Assembly: GCA_036346375.1 (NCBI GenBank)
Contig: CM070517.1
Location: forward strand, 9,899,161-9,963,160
Origin: Guadua angustifolia
Taxonomy: Eukaryota > Streptophyta > Magnoliopsida > Poales > Poaceae
Length of the DNA stretch: 64,000 nucleotides
Direction: 5' to 3'
Part shown: piece after piece, positions 25,601-36,425 of the stretch
Position numbering within the stretch: the first letter of the stretch is position 1
Layout of the letters: the number at the start of each line of letters is the position of its first letter
Notes under the pieces: generated by a model
Seen by the model: the letters and a program-made list of their open reading frames with translations, nothing else
Told to the model about the DNA's origin: nothing
Databases searched by the model: none
Program-made: the position numbers and the translations under genes

Positions 25601-26425
25601 CATTCAAACCGGGATTTGCACCGGTGGACTTTATGAAAGTTTCCCTCGGAGCGAAATACTTCGAAAACACACCGGATTGCCCTCGTATGTGTTGTCGTTC
25701 TTGTTGGAGCTTGTTTCGAACAAATTCGCTTTCATTTTAATTTCGAACAAGTTGAGATCCGAACAGGTGGATTTTGTGAAAGTTTACACCAGAGCGAAAC
25801 ACTCCGAAAATGCACCGGGTGGGACTCCTATGTGTCGCCAGTCTCATTGGTGCTTGTTTCGCTCGATTTCGCTCTAGTGTTAATTTCATTCAAACCGAGA
25901 TCCGAACAAGTGGACTTTATGAAAGTTTGCCCCGAAGGAAAACACTCCAAAGACACACCGGATTGCCCTCGTATATATAGTCGGTCTTGTTGGAGCTTGT
26001 TTCGATCGAATTCGTTTTACTGTTAATTTTGTACAAGTTGAGATGCGGACAGGTGGATTTTGTGCAAGTTTGCACCGGAGCGAAAAACTCTGAAAATGCA
26101 CAGAATTGCACTCCTTACTGTCGCTGGTGTCATTGGAGCTTGTTTCGCTCGACTTCGCTCTGATGTTAATTTCATTCTAACCGGGATCCGCATAAGTGGA
26201 CTTTATGAAAGTTTCCCCCGAAGCGAAACACTCCGAAGGCACACCAGATTGCCCTCGTAAGTGTTGTTGGTCTTTGTTGGAGCTTATTTCGGTCGAATTC
26301 GCTTTGATGTTAATTTCGTACAAGTTGAGATCCGAACAGGTGTATTTTGGGACTCCTATGTGTCGCCAGTCTCATTGGAGCTTGTTTCGCTCGATTTCGC
26401 TCTGGTGTTAATTTCATTCAAACCG
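22699..26425 (+). repeat. diverged satellite variant at the array edge
   Basis: This section uses its own variant (TTGCACTCCTTAGTGTCGC followed by GGTGTCATTGG). It recurs at 22699, 23819, 24818 and 26106, with spacings of 1120, 999 and 1288 bp (about 8, 7 and 9 monomers). Monomers here also carry GATTTGCA and TTCCCTCGGAGCG variants rare elsewhere. Internal deletions fuse monomers near 23270 and 26348. Greater divergence at an array edge is commonly seen in satellites. Confidence 0.7.
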
Positions 26426-26745
26426 CACTACTAGAAATCCGGGCTTTTGCCACGAAATTTTTTACAACACCATAAAATCTGTTGCATTAGAGTGGTGTTA
26501 TTGCCTCGATTTGGAAAATTGTGGCGATACGTCCAATATATTACCACGAATTACTGTGCGTTGCGATATTGTTAACTGTCGTGGCAAAAGGTTGGTCATA
26601 TTGCAACAAAAAATAAAATCGTTGTATTAAATAAGATTTTATTGCCACAGGTAAATTTTGTTGCTATAATATTTTATTTCGTGGCGATTTTTAATTTTAT
26701 AGCCACGATTTTTTTTACGTGGCAATTTTATTCCCTCAACCAGGC
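26426..26745 (+). repeat. CACTA-1 terminal inverted repeat and subterminal motifs
   Basis: After the CACTA terminus, an AT-rich ~300-bp stretch carries many short related motifs in both orientations: TTGCCACG, CGTGGCAA, CGTGGCGA, GTTGCATT and ATTGCAAC. Arrays of short subterminal repeats are binding sites for the element's own DNA-binding protein in this superfamily. That role is inferred here. Confidence 0.6.
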
Positions 26746-26749
26746 CAGC

Positions 26750-27225
26750 TAGAAATGCAAATTTTTGGCGCATCCACGCAGCCAGCCCGGTGCATGAGAG
26801 CGGGAACTATTCCCGTCTCCTGCCACGCCTTCGCCTCCACGTCGCTCCGTTCCCCTTCGCCTCCACATTCCCCGTCGCCTTCACACATCGCTGCATTCCT
26901 TTCCCCGCCGCCACGACCACCAAGAATCGCCTCCCCGCCTCTCCTTTCCCCGCCGCCACGACCGGATCTCACCTTCGTCGGCTCCGTTCCCCAGCGTCGC
27001 CCCGACCGGATCTCACCGACGTAGCCGCCTCCTTTCCCCGCCGCCCCGCCTCCATTCTCCCCTTCACCGGTGACGTTCCAGTGCCGCTCCCGCCTTCGGT
27101 TCCAGCACCGCCCCGCCTCTGGTTCCAGCGCCAACTCTCGATGCTCCCTTCTTCTCCTTCGAGGTCAGCGATGACAATGGATTGCTCTTATATTTTTCTT
27201 GTTCTGAAATTTCTTCGTTGATGGA
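26750..27225 (+). other. GC-rich, C-tract segment, probable 5' leader of CACTA-1
   Basis: A sudden GC-rich island follows the AT-rich terminus, with repeated CTTTCCCCGCCGCCACGACC-like phrases and two copies of CGACCGGATCTCACC. Open frames on both strands (to ~143 aa) are proline/arginine or glycine/arginine rich and look compositional. It is most simply an untranslated leader or first exon of the transposase gene. A captured host gene piece is possible but not supported. Confidence 0.4.
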
Positions 27226-29376
27226 CCTTAATGGGCTCACCACAGCAAACTAGGAACAAAGCGATACAAACCATTCTATAGTTTCTAGATTAAATTATTA
27301 TTTTATTACATAATTGTTATTGTTGTTGGTTCGAGTTGGCTTTGAATCTAAGGTTGTTGCTTTCTTATGCTACTTTGCTAAGAATTGATGCTCACTTTGT
27401 CGTTTCAACCGCAATAGTGCTTTTTCTATGGGTTACTTAGCGTGTTTTAGTGCCTGTTATTTCCCCCTTTTTTATAAGTGCCCTCCTATGGTCGATCGAG
27501 AATCTGAAGATGAATCGCTTAAACCCACATATCATTACTCCTCCATTTCACATTATAACTTAAAAAGCCATTTGTTGTATGCGTGCAATCAAACTTTACA
27601 TACGTAGTTACATCGAAGGTGTTGAGTGGTTTAGATCCTCATATTAGAATTAGTTTAGTATAAATGCTTAATTTGATAAACTTCTTGCAAAGATGTTGAT
27701 ACATCGAGAATGTGCAATGGTGCATCTCTAGTCGAGCTGGTGAGGCACTGGGTTGGAGAGATATTTTTCTTTTACATAGGAATAACAAAGACAATTGGTT
27801 TTTTACGCACGATTGGAATGTGCAAGCCAATACAATTTTGTCTTGTTGATTACATATTACTTTATGAGATATTTGTTATTTTTCAATGCATATTTTTTCT
27901 CACAATTCGCTTAAATATGTTTTTTTCTTACGCTAAATCTAGTTTCTCCTTGCAATTTGTGTTGAAGTTAACAAGTTAGCATGGGCGATTTTTTGTTGTA
28001 ACTTATGCGGATCGGTTCAGCAAACAAAATGATGTGGATCTGATTTCTTGACAAAATCGGATGTTGTGAGAAATATATTATCTTGTTTGTGTACGGAGAC
28101 TTAAATGATTTTTTCCTCTCTTGCACCTTATTCCACCTTTACATCCTCCCGTTGGAGCGGTAGGTATTCTCATTAAATTATGCATATCTTGATGTTTTTC
28201 AAGTAAACTTACGCTTTAGCGATAGTTTGATATCCATAAATTTTATTTCCTTGAAGAACCTTAGCCTCATCGTGCGACATCCGCCAACCGCACAAGTTCC
28301 TCTTGATGCCTTGTGTTTCCTCGATTTGATCTTTATGGTTTTGTGCGTTGAATGTTGTCTTTAATCGCTGCTATAGATTATTATTTTCCTCTTGATGCCT
28401 TGTGTTTCCCTTTTCAATTTTGCAATCGAACACTTGAATTAACACTTGTACAATGTTTCCTCTTTTTCGAATTTTGAGGAAATTGTCTCGTGTGGTGCTT
28501 TTTTGCGATCCACGGAATAAAATTCACCAGACAAACGAATAGAAGATGGTTGCCAATTTGGACTAGTGAGCGATGATTGTGATGGGTGAAAAGATAAATT
28601 AGTGAAACTTTTCACCCTATAAAACTCAAACCATAGCCTTGTTTCTTTTTCTCAATAAATAGACACAATCATCTTTGCTAAATCATGCATTAGGGAGATA
28701 AGCCTTCCAGATGTCGATGTCACTACCACTTCTAGTGCTTTATGAGTTTGTCATCGTTTGATAACGCATTAAGACGCTTAAAAAGATTTCATATTCCAAG
28801 GCACGCAAAAGAACGTTTCGATTCGACTTACGAATATATGCAAGCCGTTTGTTCGAGTTGACTGTGGGAAAAAAAACAACATATGTCAATCTTTTATTGT
28901 CTTAATGATTGTTCCGACAATGACAGATCTTATTGTTTTTATTGGCAAAAGACCCATGTTTTGACCATGTAGATCAATATGTCTGACTATATATGGTATT
29001 TTTATATTATCTGATGTGAATGCATTTGCGGATTTGATCAATTCTTGAAGTTTTCTTCTGTTAGACAGGCCGATTATATATCTTGTTCATTTCTTAATGT
29101 AGAAAAACCACTTAGATGACAAATGCACTCTTGATAAACCACTTTGTTAGTTGTTTAAGATTGCCAATTATAAAGATTTCCTTTGGAGTTCCTGCACACC
29201 TATGCTAGTTGATCTTTGGATGAGAAAACTGGATCTTCTCATTATATATTTTTACGATTCGGACATTGTAGAGCCTTGATTGTATATACTTAGAATTCAG
29301 TTCTACTGCTTATTAAATGCAAAGCTTTCATGCAGGAACTAGCTAGACAGTTTGTGAGTAATTTCTTGCACGTTGA
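27226..29376. other. AT-rich non-coding stretch inside CACTA-1
   Basis: About 2.1 kb of AT-rich sequence with only short chance frames. It contains a repeated phrase CTCTTGATGCCTTGTGTTTCC (near 28298 and 28389). It is likely intron or spacer of the transposase gene; no gene recognised. Confidence 0.5.
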
Positions 29377-29718
29377 TTGATAAGCCTTGGAAGCATGGCA
29401 CATGATGATAGGAGTTGGATGCGCATGGATAAGGCATCAGATGAGTGGCAACAAGGATTCAAAGAATTTATGGAAAGTACATTTGGAAGCACCTCTAAAG
29501 GAGAAATTGCTCCTGTCCTTGTTCAAGATGCCGTAACATGTCGCAATGCGACGCAATCCGAGGTCCAAAGCCATTTGATTACGAGAGGGTTTGATGAAAG
29601 TTTCATCCAAGGGAAGACCATGGCGGCGATTGAGATGAGGACAACATCAAGGACTTGGTGCAGCAGCGATGGTGCTTCTATCAATGATCTGGTTTCCACA
29701 CCGATCGGGGTGCTATAA
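29377..29718 (+). pseudogene. CACTA-1 transposase N-terminal (transposase-associated) domain, frameshifted
   Basis: The frame starting at 29377 contains DRSWM at residues 11-15, then an acidic/aromatic helix (GFKEFMESTF) and later HLITRGFDESF. This order matches the transposase-associated domain at the start of plant TNP2 proteins. The expected cysteine motif (CPCSRCRN) is present in a shifted frame around 29513-29540. A frameshift before it and another after it therefore break the domain. Downstream it joins the decayed transposase core. Confidence 0.7.
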
Positions 29719-30049
29719 ATGGAGACATCATAGGTAGTAATGAAGAGCCAAATGAGCGTGCTAAGAAATTTTTGAATTGTTAAAAGAGGCCGAGAAGGAA
29801 TTGTACCCAGTTGCAAGGAGGCTACTAAGATATCTTTCATTGTCGCTCTCTTCGGATCAAGTGCATGTTTGGTGCGAATAATGATGCTTTAGCGGCCATA
29901 CTTCACTGTTCTCACTTGTGCTCCCTAAGGCCACCGCATTCGAGCATAGTTTGGACAAGGTGCGAAAGGTTGTTCGTGATCTAGGCCTAGACTACCAAAA
30001 GATACGCATGTGTCAATGATTGTGTGTTATTTGAAAGGAATTTTTGGAC

Positions 30050-31900
30050 ATGGATCGTGTCCAAAATGTGGTGAGTCTAGATGGAAGCGGCTACTTCGGC
30101 GACAAGGATGAGGCGAGTGGTAATGGTTCAGCCAAGCGTGTTCCATGTAAAATCCTACGGTATTTCCTGTTATTCCTCGTCTGCAAAGGTTATATATGAT
30201 GACTCCACATCTTCACATATGCGATGGCATAAGGAAGGATCGCCCATGATGGAAAAATGCGCACCTCGCCGACTCCGTGGCATGGAAGCACATAGATAAC
30301 AAGTATCCGAATTTGCATTGGATCCTCGCAATGTTAGGTTTGGGTGTTGCTTCGATGGCTTCAATCCATTTGGGATGTTAAATGTTACATACACCACATG
30401 GCCCGTGATCCTAATCCTTACAACTTGCCTCCTTGGTTGTGTTTGAAACAATCGTTTTGGATTATGTCAATGTTGATACGGGGCCCACGATACGCGTGAA
30501 ACAAACATTGATGTATATTTGCAGCCGTTGATCGATGAGCTAAAAGAGCTTTGGGTTGATGGTGTTGAGACATGGGATGCAAAGGTGAAGAGGAATTTCA
30601 CTTTGCGTGCGATCTGTTATGGACAATTAATAACTTTCCAAATATGGGATGCTTTACGGTTGGAGCACAAAAGGCAAGTTTGCATGTCCGTCTTGCCACA
30701 AGGATCTTGAGTATTTGTGGTTGAAATTTGGGTCTAAGCATTGCTACTTGGGCCATCACGGTTTTACCTTGAACCACGGTGGCGCCGAACAAGATTAGGT
30801 TCAATAACAAGGTTGAGACTAGGGATGCTCGGTGCCACACCGACCGTGCTCAGTGCTTTAACAGCTTGAAAGTTTTGAGAAAGTGGCATTTGGGAAGAAG
30901 TCAAATAAGAGGAAATAGCGTGAAGAAGAAAATAGATGGCACAACTGGAGGAAGAAAAGTATATTTTTTGAACTACCCTATTGGAAAGATCTGCTTGTCA
31001 GACATAATCTGGATGTGATGCACATTGAGAAAAACATCTGTGATAAAGATATTGGGTACTTTGCTTGACATAGAAGGTAAATCTAAGGATAGCGAGAAGG
31101 CTCATTGGACATGCAACATCGGGGATCGGAAGGATCAACATCCTTTAATCAAGAATGATAAGTACACTTTGCCAAGTATTGTACTTTTTGGGCAAGGATG
31201 AGAAGACATATTTATGCAAATTCATAGAAGGAGTGAAGATGCGGATAGCTCGCCTCGATATTAAGAGATGCGTGGGCGTGAAGGGGTGTAAGGTGTCCGG
31301 ACTCAAAACTCATGATCGCCATGTTATATTCCGTAAACTTTTGCCCATAGCGATGCGCAACATATTACCGAAGATGTTGTTATCCCATTGATTCAGCTTA
31401 GTAGGTTCTTCAATGCCATATGTTCAAAGGAGCCGAGTGTGGAAGATTTAGAAAATATGAGCAATTCAATTAGAGAAACCACAATCGGCTTGAGATGATC
31501 TTCCCACTAGCTTTTTTGATATCATGATGCATTTGCGGTTCATCTTGGTCAAGAGGCTAAACTTGGGGGCCTGTGTGCTATAGATGGATGTATCCAATTG
31601 AGAGATATCTCACATGCGCTTAAAGGCTATGTTAGCAACAAAGCCCGCCTCAAGGTTCAATTGCCGAGGATATATATCGAGGAGTGCATGACATTTTGCT
31701 CTCGCTTCTTGGAGGACGTGGATACCAAGCTTAATCGTCGAGGCGGCATGAAAGCGCAGCGATGAATGAACCTCCATCTGGGCTAAGCATATTTGGAAAG
31801 ATTGACTACACTAAGAAAGGATTTAATATCGAGTCACTTTCTAGGTATGAGATGCAATGGATTAGGCACTACATATTAACAAATCTGTGATGAAGCCCTT
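30050..31900 (+). pseudogene. CACTA-1 TNP2-like transposase core (Transposase_21 family), decayed
   Basis: Pieces of the family core appear in order but in different frames: KRVPCKILRYF (near 30139), a highly recognisable LQPLIDELKELWVDGVET (30517-30570), DVMHIEKNICD (near 31013-31046), FFDIMMHLRF (31516-31545) and CMTFCSRFLEDVDT (31687-31728). Stops and single-base shifts separate them, for example a shift just before the DVMHIEKN piece. The protein would have cut and joined the CACTA ends in the nucleus. As it stands no continuous product can be made. Confidence 0.85.
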
Positions 31901-32149
31901 TGCATGGGTCAAAGTAAGCAACTAAGATGTAAATATACTTTACTTTACAGATGCATTATTATTTTACTAAAGCCCTATATTTTTCCTTCTCTCAAAGGAG
32001 CATATGGATGAACTCAAAAGGAGTAATCCACGGAATGTTGAAAAGCAGCACAAAGATCAATTTGTAGGGTGGTTTGAGCACAAGGTGAGTGACTATGTAG
32101 TTTTATAATAGAAATTTGTATATGTTGTCAAATAATACCATTAATGTAG

Positions 32150-32930
32150 AAATTTGTACTTTTGCGCAGGTCAATGAACTCTATGAAGAAGGAAAAATAA
32201 GTGGTATTCTATTCGACCTTGCTCAAGGACCTGACCATCGAGCACGTGTTTACAACCGCTGTTTCATCAACGGTTTTCTATTTCGGACAGATTTTATAGA
32301 GAACAACCTGAGTACATAAAATAGTGGTGTTGTTGTGAAAGGCGATGAGAGCACTTGCAATATTGATTGGTATGGTGTGGTGAAAAAAATCATATCCGTA
32401 GAATTTCCAAATGAAAAGGAGGTCGTGCTGTTTCAGTGTGATTGGTACGATGTGCCTCCTGCCAATAAAAATAAAGGTAGAGGGTTCAAAAAGGATCAAT
32501 ATGGAATTATTGATATTGACACAACTCGATTTCGATATTTAGATGATCCTTATATTCTTGGGACTCAGGCTAAGCAGGTGTTTTATGTGAAAGGCACAAA
32601 GAATCCAAATTGGTCCACTGTTGTAAGAATGAAACCTAGAAATCTATTCGCCATGCCCGGTCCACCAGATTGAGACAATGAGGGTGAAATTGATGTTGAC
32701 TCATTGGATGTGGGGGTGGCAGACATGGATGTAGCACACACACATGAAGATATGACAACTTGGAGTAGGTCCGACATGGAAGGGTAAGCGGTGATGTACG
32801 TGATTGAAAAGGCACGCGTAGAATGCGAGATAAGGAGCCATGTGATTTAGAATTAGAGGATGGCGAGGACGATGAGACCTACATTGATGATGGCCATGTT
32901 GCTCTTTCGAATCTGTAGGACAAGAATTGG
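32150..32930 (+). pseudogene. CACTA-1 transposase C-terminal region with DUF4216-like domain, broken
   Basis: 32168-32277 encodes ELYEEGKISGILFDLAQGP and a following YNRCFINGFLFRT piece, typical of the region just after the TNP2 core. A stop (TAA at 32317-32319) follows. 32335-32673 (112 aa) then encodes IDWYGVVKKIISVEF, VVLFQCDWYDV, DPYILGTQAKQVFYVKG and VVRMKPRNLF, the conserved order of DUF4216. A stop (TGA at 32671-32673) follows, then an acidic tail (DGEDDETYIDDGHVAL, ~32860-32910), as seen at the end of such transposases. Confidence 0.8.
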
Positions 32931-35600
32931 ATGATAAATTCTTTGTTTAGACACGCCGTCTTAATGTTTTTTTAGGTATGATACTTGGGCTTCTGTTTTT
33001 GCTTCAGTTTACAGCTTATGGCTAGGCAAAATGCATATCGAAACTGATTTCAAACTTTGGGCATTTTCTGCATACTTCCAACTTCATGGTCTATTTAAAA
33101 TTACATTACGTGCTCCACTCTGTGGTATGAAACTTAATTGCCATATCCAGTCTTTCTGTTTGCCACAAAAACCTGACCTGCGTTGATCGCGATTTGAGAA
33201 CTAGGTACTTCAATAACTTTTTCCGACTAACATGTGCCCCTTTAGTAATCTTTGTCTCAAGACATTCATTTGCAAACTCCTTAATTTACAAGTGTATTTC
33301 AGCTTTACGCCTTTCGGTTAATTGGGCTATGAAATTTAGAATTTCAGCCATAGTATTAGCTCCAAAGAATCTTGACACAATAGTATTAGCTCCAAAGAAT
33401 CTTGACACACATTGGAAGGAAATGGTTCAAAGAGTGATTAAGATGTTTAGTGTGAGTGATCACTTCCTTTAGATCATTCTGATACTATAAGTCCTTTGTT
33501 GTAGAGATGCATTTCAGCATTTTTGTCACCAGAGTCAGAGAAACTCTTGTTTAATGTCCCAAGTACAATTTGGATCTTTATTCATCTTATACTAAATCGA
33601 TGGTGCGGTCGAAGTAATGACTCCTGCTTTGTGAAAGGTACCGTGATTGTACTCGAGCCCCTTTCGATTATAAAGGTTAAGAAATTTGTTGTGGTCTCGT
33701 CTACTTACTGTTAATTTCAACCCAAAGCGCCTCAAGATACACTCAAAGACGAGAGTCATTGGTCGACAAAAGGAGGATAAGGTAGAAATGCTAGTTATGT
33801 CATCATGTAGCACAGGATGGCGAGATGAATATATTTTTGACAGCAATCTATAGACTATGGGAATTGATGCAATCCTTTTTATAGTTACTAGTATAGAAGT
33901 ATTGCTAGCCTTTATTAAAGATGGTGTGATCTTTACTCTGTCTTTGCCAGATCGGTATCTTTGTTGCCAAGATTTTGTCTCGAAGAGATGGCCTTGGAAT
34001 ATTAGGAGAAAAATGGATTGGATGTAATTCTGCTTTGTCCTTCTTTGGTCTTAGGTCCACTCTTGCAGCCTGTGGTCAATACTAGCACCAAATTCCTCAT
34101 CTATGTGATAAAAGGTTCCCTCTCAACTCTCAAGTCTCATGTGAGCAATTTGCAGCATAACTATGAGATGAAGGGTTGAAGCTTTATAGGCAGGCCTTAC
34201 ACATGACTCGCCGAGCCCCTGAACATGCTCGTGGTCAGGCATTTTTAATCCTTGCTCTCTTACCTCTGTTGTGTACTGTTATGTTTGAAGCACACTAATT
34301 ATTCATGTACATTCTTGTTTTCCAAATGAGTTGAGGCAGACAGTAAGGGCTGAGATTGACAAAAATTGCCATTGTGATGATAAACAGAAGATTAGGTTTT
34401 TAATTAGTGAAGGCCTGCAGAGATTAAAGGTTCTAGATGAAATGCTTGACATGACAGGAAACAGTTAATTTGAGTTGCATCATGGGCTCTTCTGCAGAAT
34501 TCAAATCTCTCCCCTGAATTCACAGAGTCAGTTGTTTGACACAATTCACTTTTCGCTAGTGGCAGCGTTATGGGCACAAGCAAAATTAGATCTCCATGAG
34601 TAATACAAACAATACTTATATGAAGTCCGCCAAACATACCTTTTCACATATAACTTGACTTTGAATTGTTCAATTGGTTGGAGATTTAATGATTTTCGCA
34701 TTTATGCCTGCAAAATTGCAAGTCACATGAATTCTTTTGCACTCTTTTGTTACATTGGCATATACTATTTTTTGCGTAGGTTCAATGGAGTGAAAATTCA
34801 CAACTAAACATGTGGTTGAAAGGAATTGGGATGTATGCATTGCTATAGAAAGAAAAAAGAATCATAATATTCCTTCCATATCGGTCGGATGAAATTTGTT
34901 TGATTGCTTTGTTTATCTGATTCTAGCTATTGTGCCAAGTTTTGTGTTAATCGGTGTGCATCTTGTGTTCGCGTGCATGACCTTTGCTTGTGTCTGTTTC
35001 AATCTGCATCTCGGTTTCGATGTGGTCGGTTTGTCACGGTTTTATTGATGCATCTGTCAGGATATTTGATGTTCGTACTGAGAATGTCCATTTTTTCAAT
35101 GCTGTAGGCTAGACTATATAACTGAAATAATGTTTCGTTTCCATGGAATCGGGACCTTGAGTTTTTCAAAGTTTGTTCCAGCTTTAGGTTTTTCCTGTTT
35201 TGTTACCCATGCCACCGTTATGCAGCTATTCACTGACATTGTTTGTTACCTTGTAGGTATGCTTCACGAGTGCGTTGTATTGCTTATTGGAAGGAGCAAT
35301 CGGGAAAACGGAGCGAGCATGACGAGCTGGAGAAATCTGAAGAGAGTATCTCTAAAGAAAAGCGGAACAATCACTTAACTTTGTTGAGGATGAGATATCA
35401 TCAAATGCACTGTTGCATTCTTGCACTATCTGCGGTGGTGATTGATGCTTTACATAACATTTATTTAGGGGGTAATGTGATGTGAGTAATTTGGGTGCAT
35501 ATAGACCACATGTCCATTCTCCAGCTCAACTGGGTTACTCCTTGTAATATTCTTGACTTTTATGCACCAAGAGGATTCCAAGGAGCAATTGTATTGACAT
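32931..35600. other. AT-rich region without recognised genes
   Basis: 2.7 kb with only short frames. A frame at 35243-35485 has a charged segment (KSEESISKEKRNN) that could be a relic of a CACTA accessory protein, but similarity is too weak to name it. A 30-bp tandem duplication lies at 33351-33410. Nothing else recognised. Confidence 0.4.
33351..33410 (+). repeat. 30-bp tandem duplication (two copies)
   Basis: TAGTATTAGCTCCAAAGAAT plus ten more bases is repeated head to tail at 33351-33380 and 33381-33410, differing only in the last base. The near-identity indicates a recent local duplication. Confidence 0.95.
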
Positions 35601-35601
35601 A

Positions 35602-35640
35602 TACTCCCTCCGTTTTTTTTTTGTTAGGCGCCATTTCTTC
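35602..35640 (+). mobile_element. Stowaway-like (mariner-type MITE) terminus, one end only
   Basis: TA followed by CTCCCTCCGTTTTTT resembles the conserved terminal inverted repeat of grass Stowaway elements, which insert at TA. No matching inverted end (ACGGAGGGAG-TA) was seen nearby, so this is a truncated copy or a chance match. Confidence 0.4.
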
Positions 35641-36073
35641 TGTGTTTGTTTACAATTATAAGGCGCAGATGAAGTTTGATTTTGATTTTTCCAATCCTAC
35701 CCTCATTTGTGTATTTATTGCCTTCATAAATCAATAGCCACATGCATGACTTTTTGGTCGTCGGGGCCATAGACAGCCTTGGCGTCGGGGCTGCAGACGG
35801 CGTGGCAGTGAGGCTGAACTTCACTACTCATAGCTTATTTACTGTGATATCATGAAGATCATCACTTTGGTTTGAATCTTATGGTTAAGCTCAGGTATAC
35901 CATCATTTAGATCTGGGATATCTACAAGATGATGAAGCGGTGGAAGAAACAAATCAAATTCTACTCTTATCACAAAACTAATCCATAGCTAATCGAAAAG
36001 CTACGAGTAACACTGATGTTGAAACACTTCTACTTATAGTAATCTTTCTTGGTGAAAATTTCATTTGGAAACA

Positions 36074-36230
36074 ATGGGCGGCAGTAACAAAATTTTCAAT
36101 TGAAATTAGTAGGCGGTAATAGCCAAAATTTCATTTCAAATGAAGCGTTACCTGGCAGCTAATTTTTCATTTTTGTGTTAGGCGGCAATTAACTTTTGGA
36201 TTTGCATTAGGCGGCAACTAATTTTCTTCT
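36074..36230 (+). repeat. GGCGGCAA-type short repeat cluster
   Basis: Phrases GGGCGGCAGTAAC, AGGCGGTAATAGCC, AGGCGGCAATTAAC and AGGCGGCAACTAATT recur within ~160 bp, separated by AT-rich TTTCAT-type sequence. This resembles a subterminal repeat cluster of a DNA transposon, possibly the far side of CACTA-1, but its motif differs from the CACTA-1 left end (CGTGGCAA). Identity unresolved. Confidence 0.35.
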
Positions 36231-36387
36231 TTGTACCACAGGTTGAAACGCGCATGCATGAATTAATTTCTCCTTTTTTTTATTTGCAGTTGTTTTAATT
36301 TGTATTTCGAGATAAGTAATATTTCTTACTTATTTTCAAGGTCATTTATTTTTCATTTATAAATTCAATGTTGATGCTACGTAGCAT

Positions 36388-36425
36388 TGATAATTACTAG
36401 ATCAATACCCATGTGTTGCTACGAA
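36388..36425 (-). mobile_element. possible Helitron 3' end (minus strand)
   Basis: On the minus strand the sequence reads GCAACACATGGGTATTGATCTAG followed by T, in the style of grass Helitron ends (GCAACRCAYGGG near the end, terminal CTAG, insertion between A and T). No clean hairpin or 5' TC end was identified. Tentative. The ~172-bp tandem repeat would lie inside such an element. Confidence 0.3.

Larger units (their letters stand above)
11693..26425. repeat. satellite array, right part
   Basis: Continuation of the same A/B satellite after a solo LTR insertion. The reading resumes at exactly the base where it stopped (TTTGT, then GAAAGTTTGC), so both parts were one array. It ends at 26425, where a CACTA terminus begins in mid A monomer (after TTCATTCAAACC). 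Several patches are ragged, with many short losses: 11830-12010, 13060-13560, 13960-14420, 16490-16670, 17570-17900, 20570-21180 and 21370-21560. From about 22.3 kb on, the array changes to a diverged variant. Confidence 0.95.
26426..32930 (+). mobile_element. CACTA (En/Spm-type) DNA transposon 1, right end not found
   Basis: The left end is the terminal sequence CACTACTAGAAATCC, starting right after the satellite. The preceding 3 bases CCG would be the 3-bp target copy. Inside come a subterminal region, a GC-rich segment, a long AT-rich stretch, and then a TNP2-type transposase pseudogene read on the plus strand. I looked for the matching right end (…CTAGTAGTG followed by CCG) and did not find it, so the element may extend further right, be truncated, or have a mutated end. 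The end coordinate given is only the last recognisable transposase-related base. Confidence 0.75.

Noticed and set aside
1..26425. More than 200 open frames of 60-241 aa in the satellite (for example 733-1458, 4302-4892, minus 7802-8515)
   Set aside because: They follow the repeat unit. The unit length is not a multiple of three, so the same DNA is read in all frames, on both strands. No start context, domain or codon pattern supports a gene.
1..26425. CRISPR-like regular repeats
   Set aside because: Units are contiguous diverged monomers without unique spacers, in a plant nuclear context.
26719..27221. Pro-rich protein gene at the start of CACTA-1
   Set aside because: Open on both strands with a compositional bias. 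No recognisable domain. Treated as leader.
35130..35485. A host gene with a charged coiled segment
   Set aside because: Two overlapping short frames, no domain, no splice support. Position suggests transposon debris.
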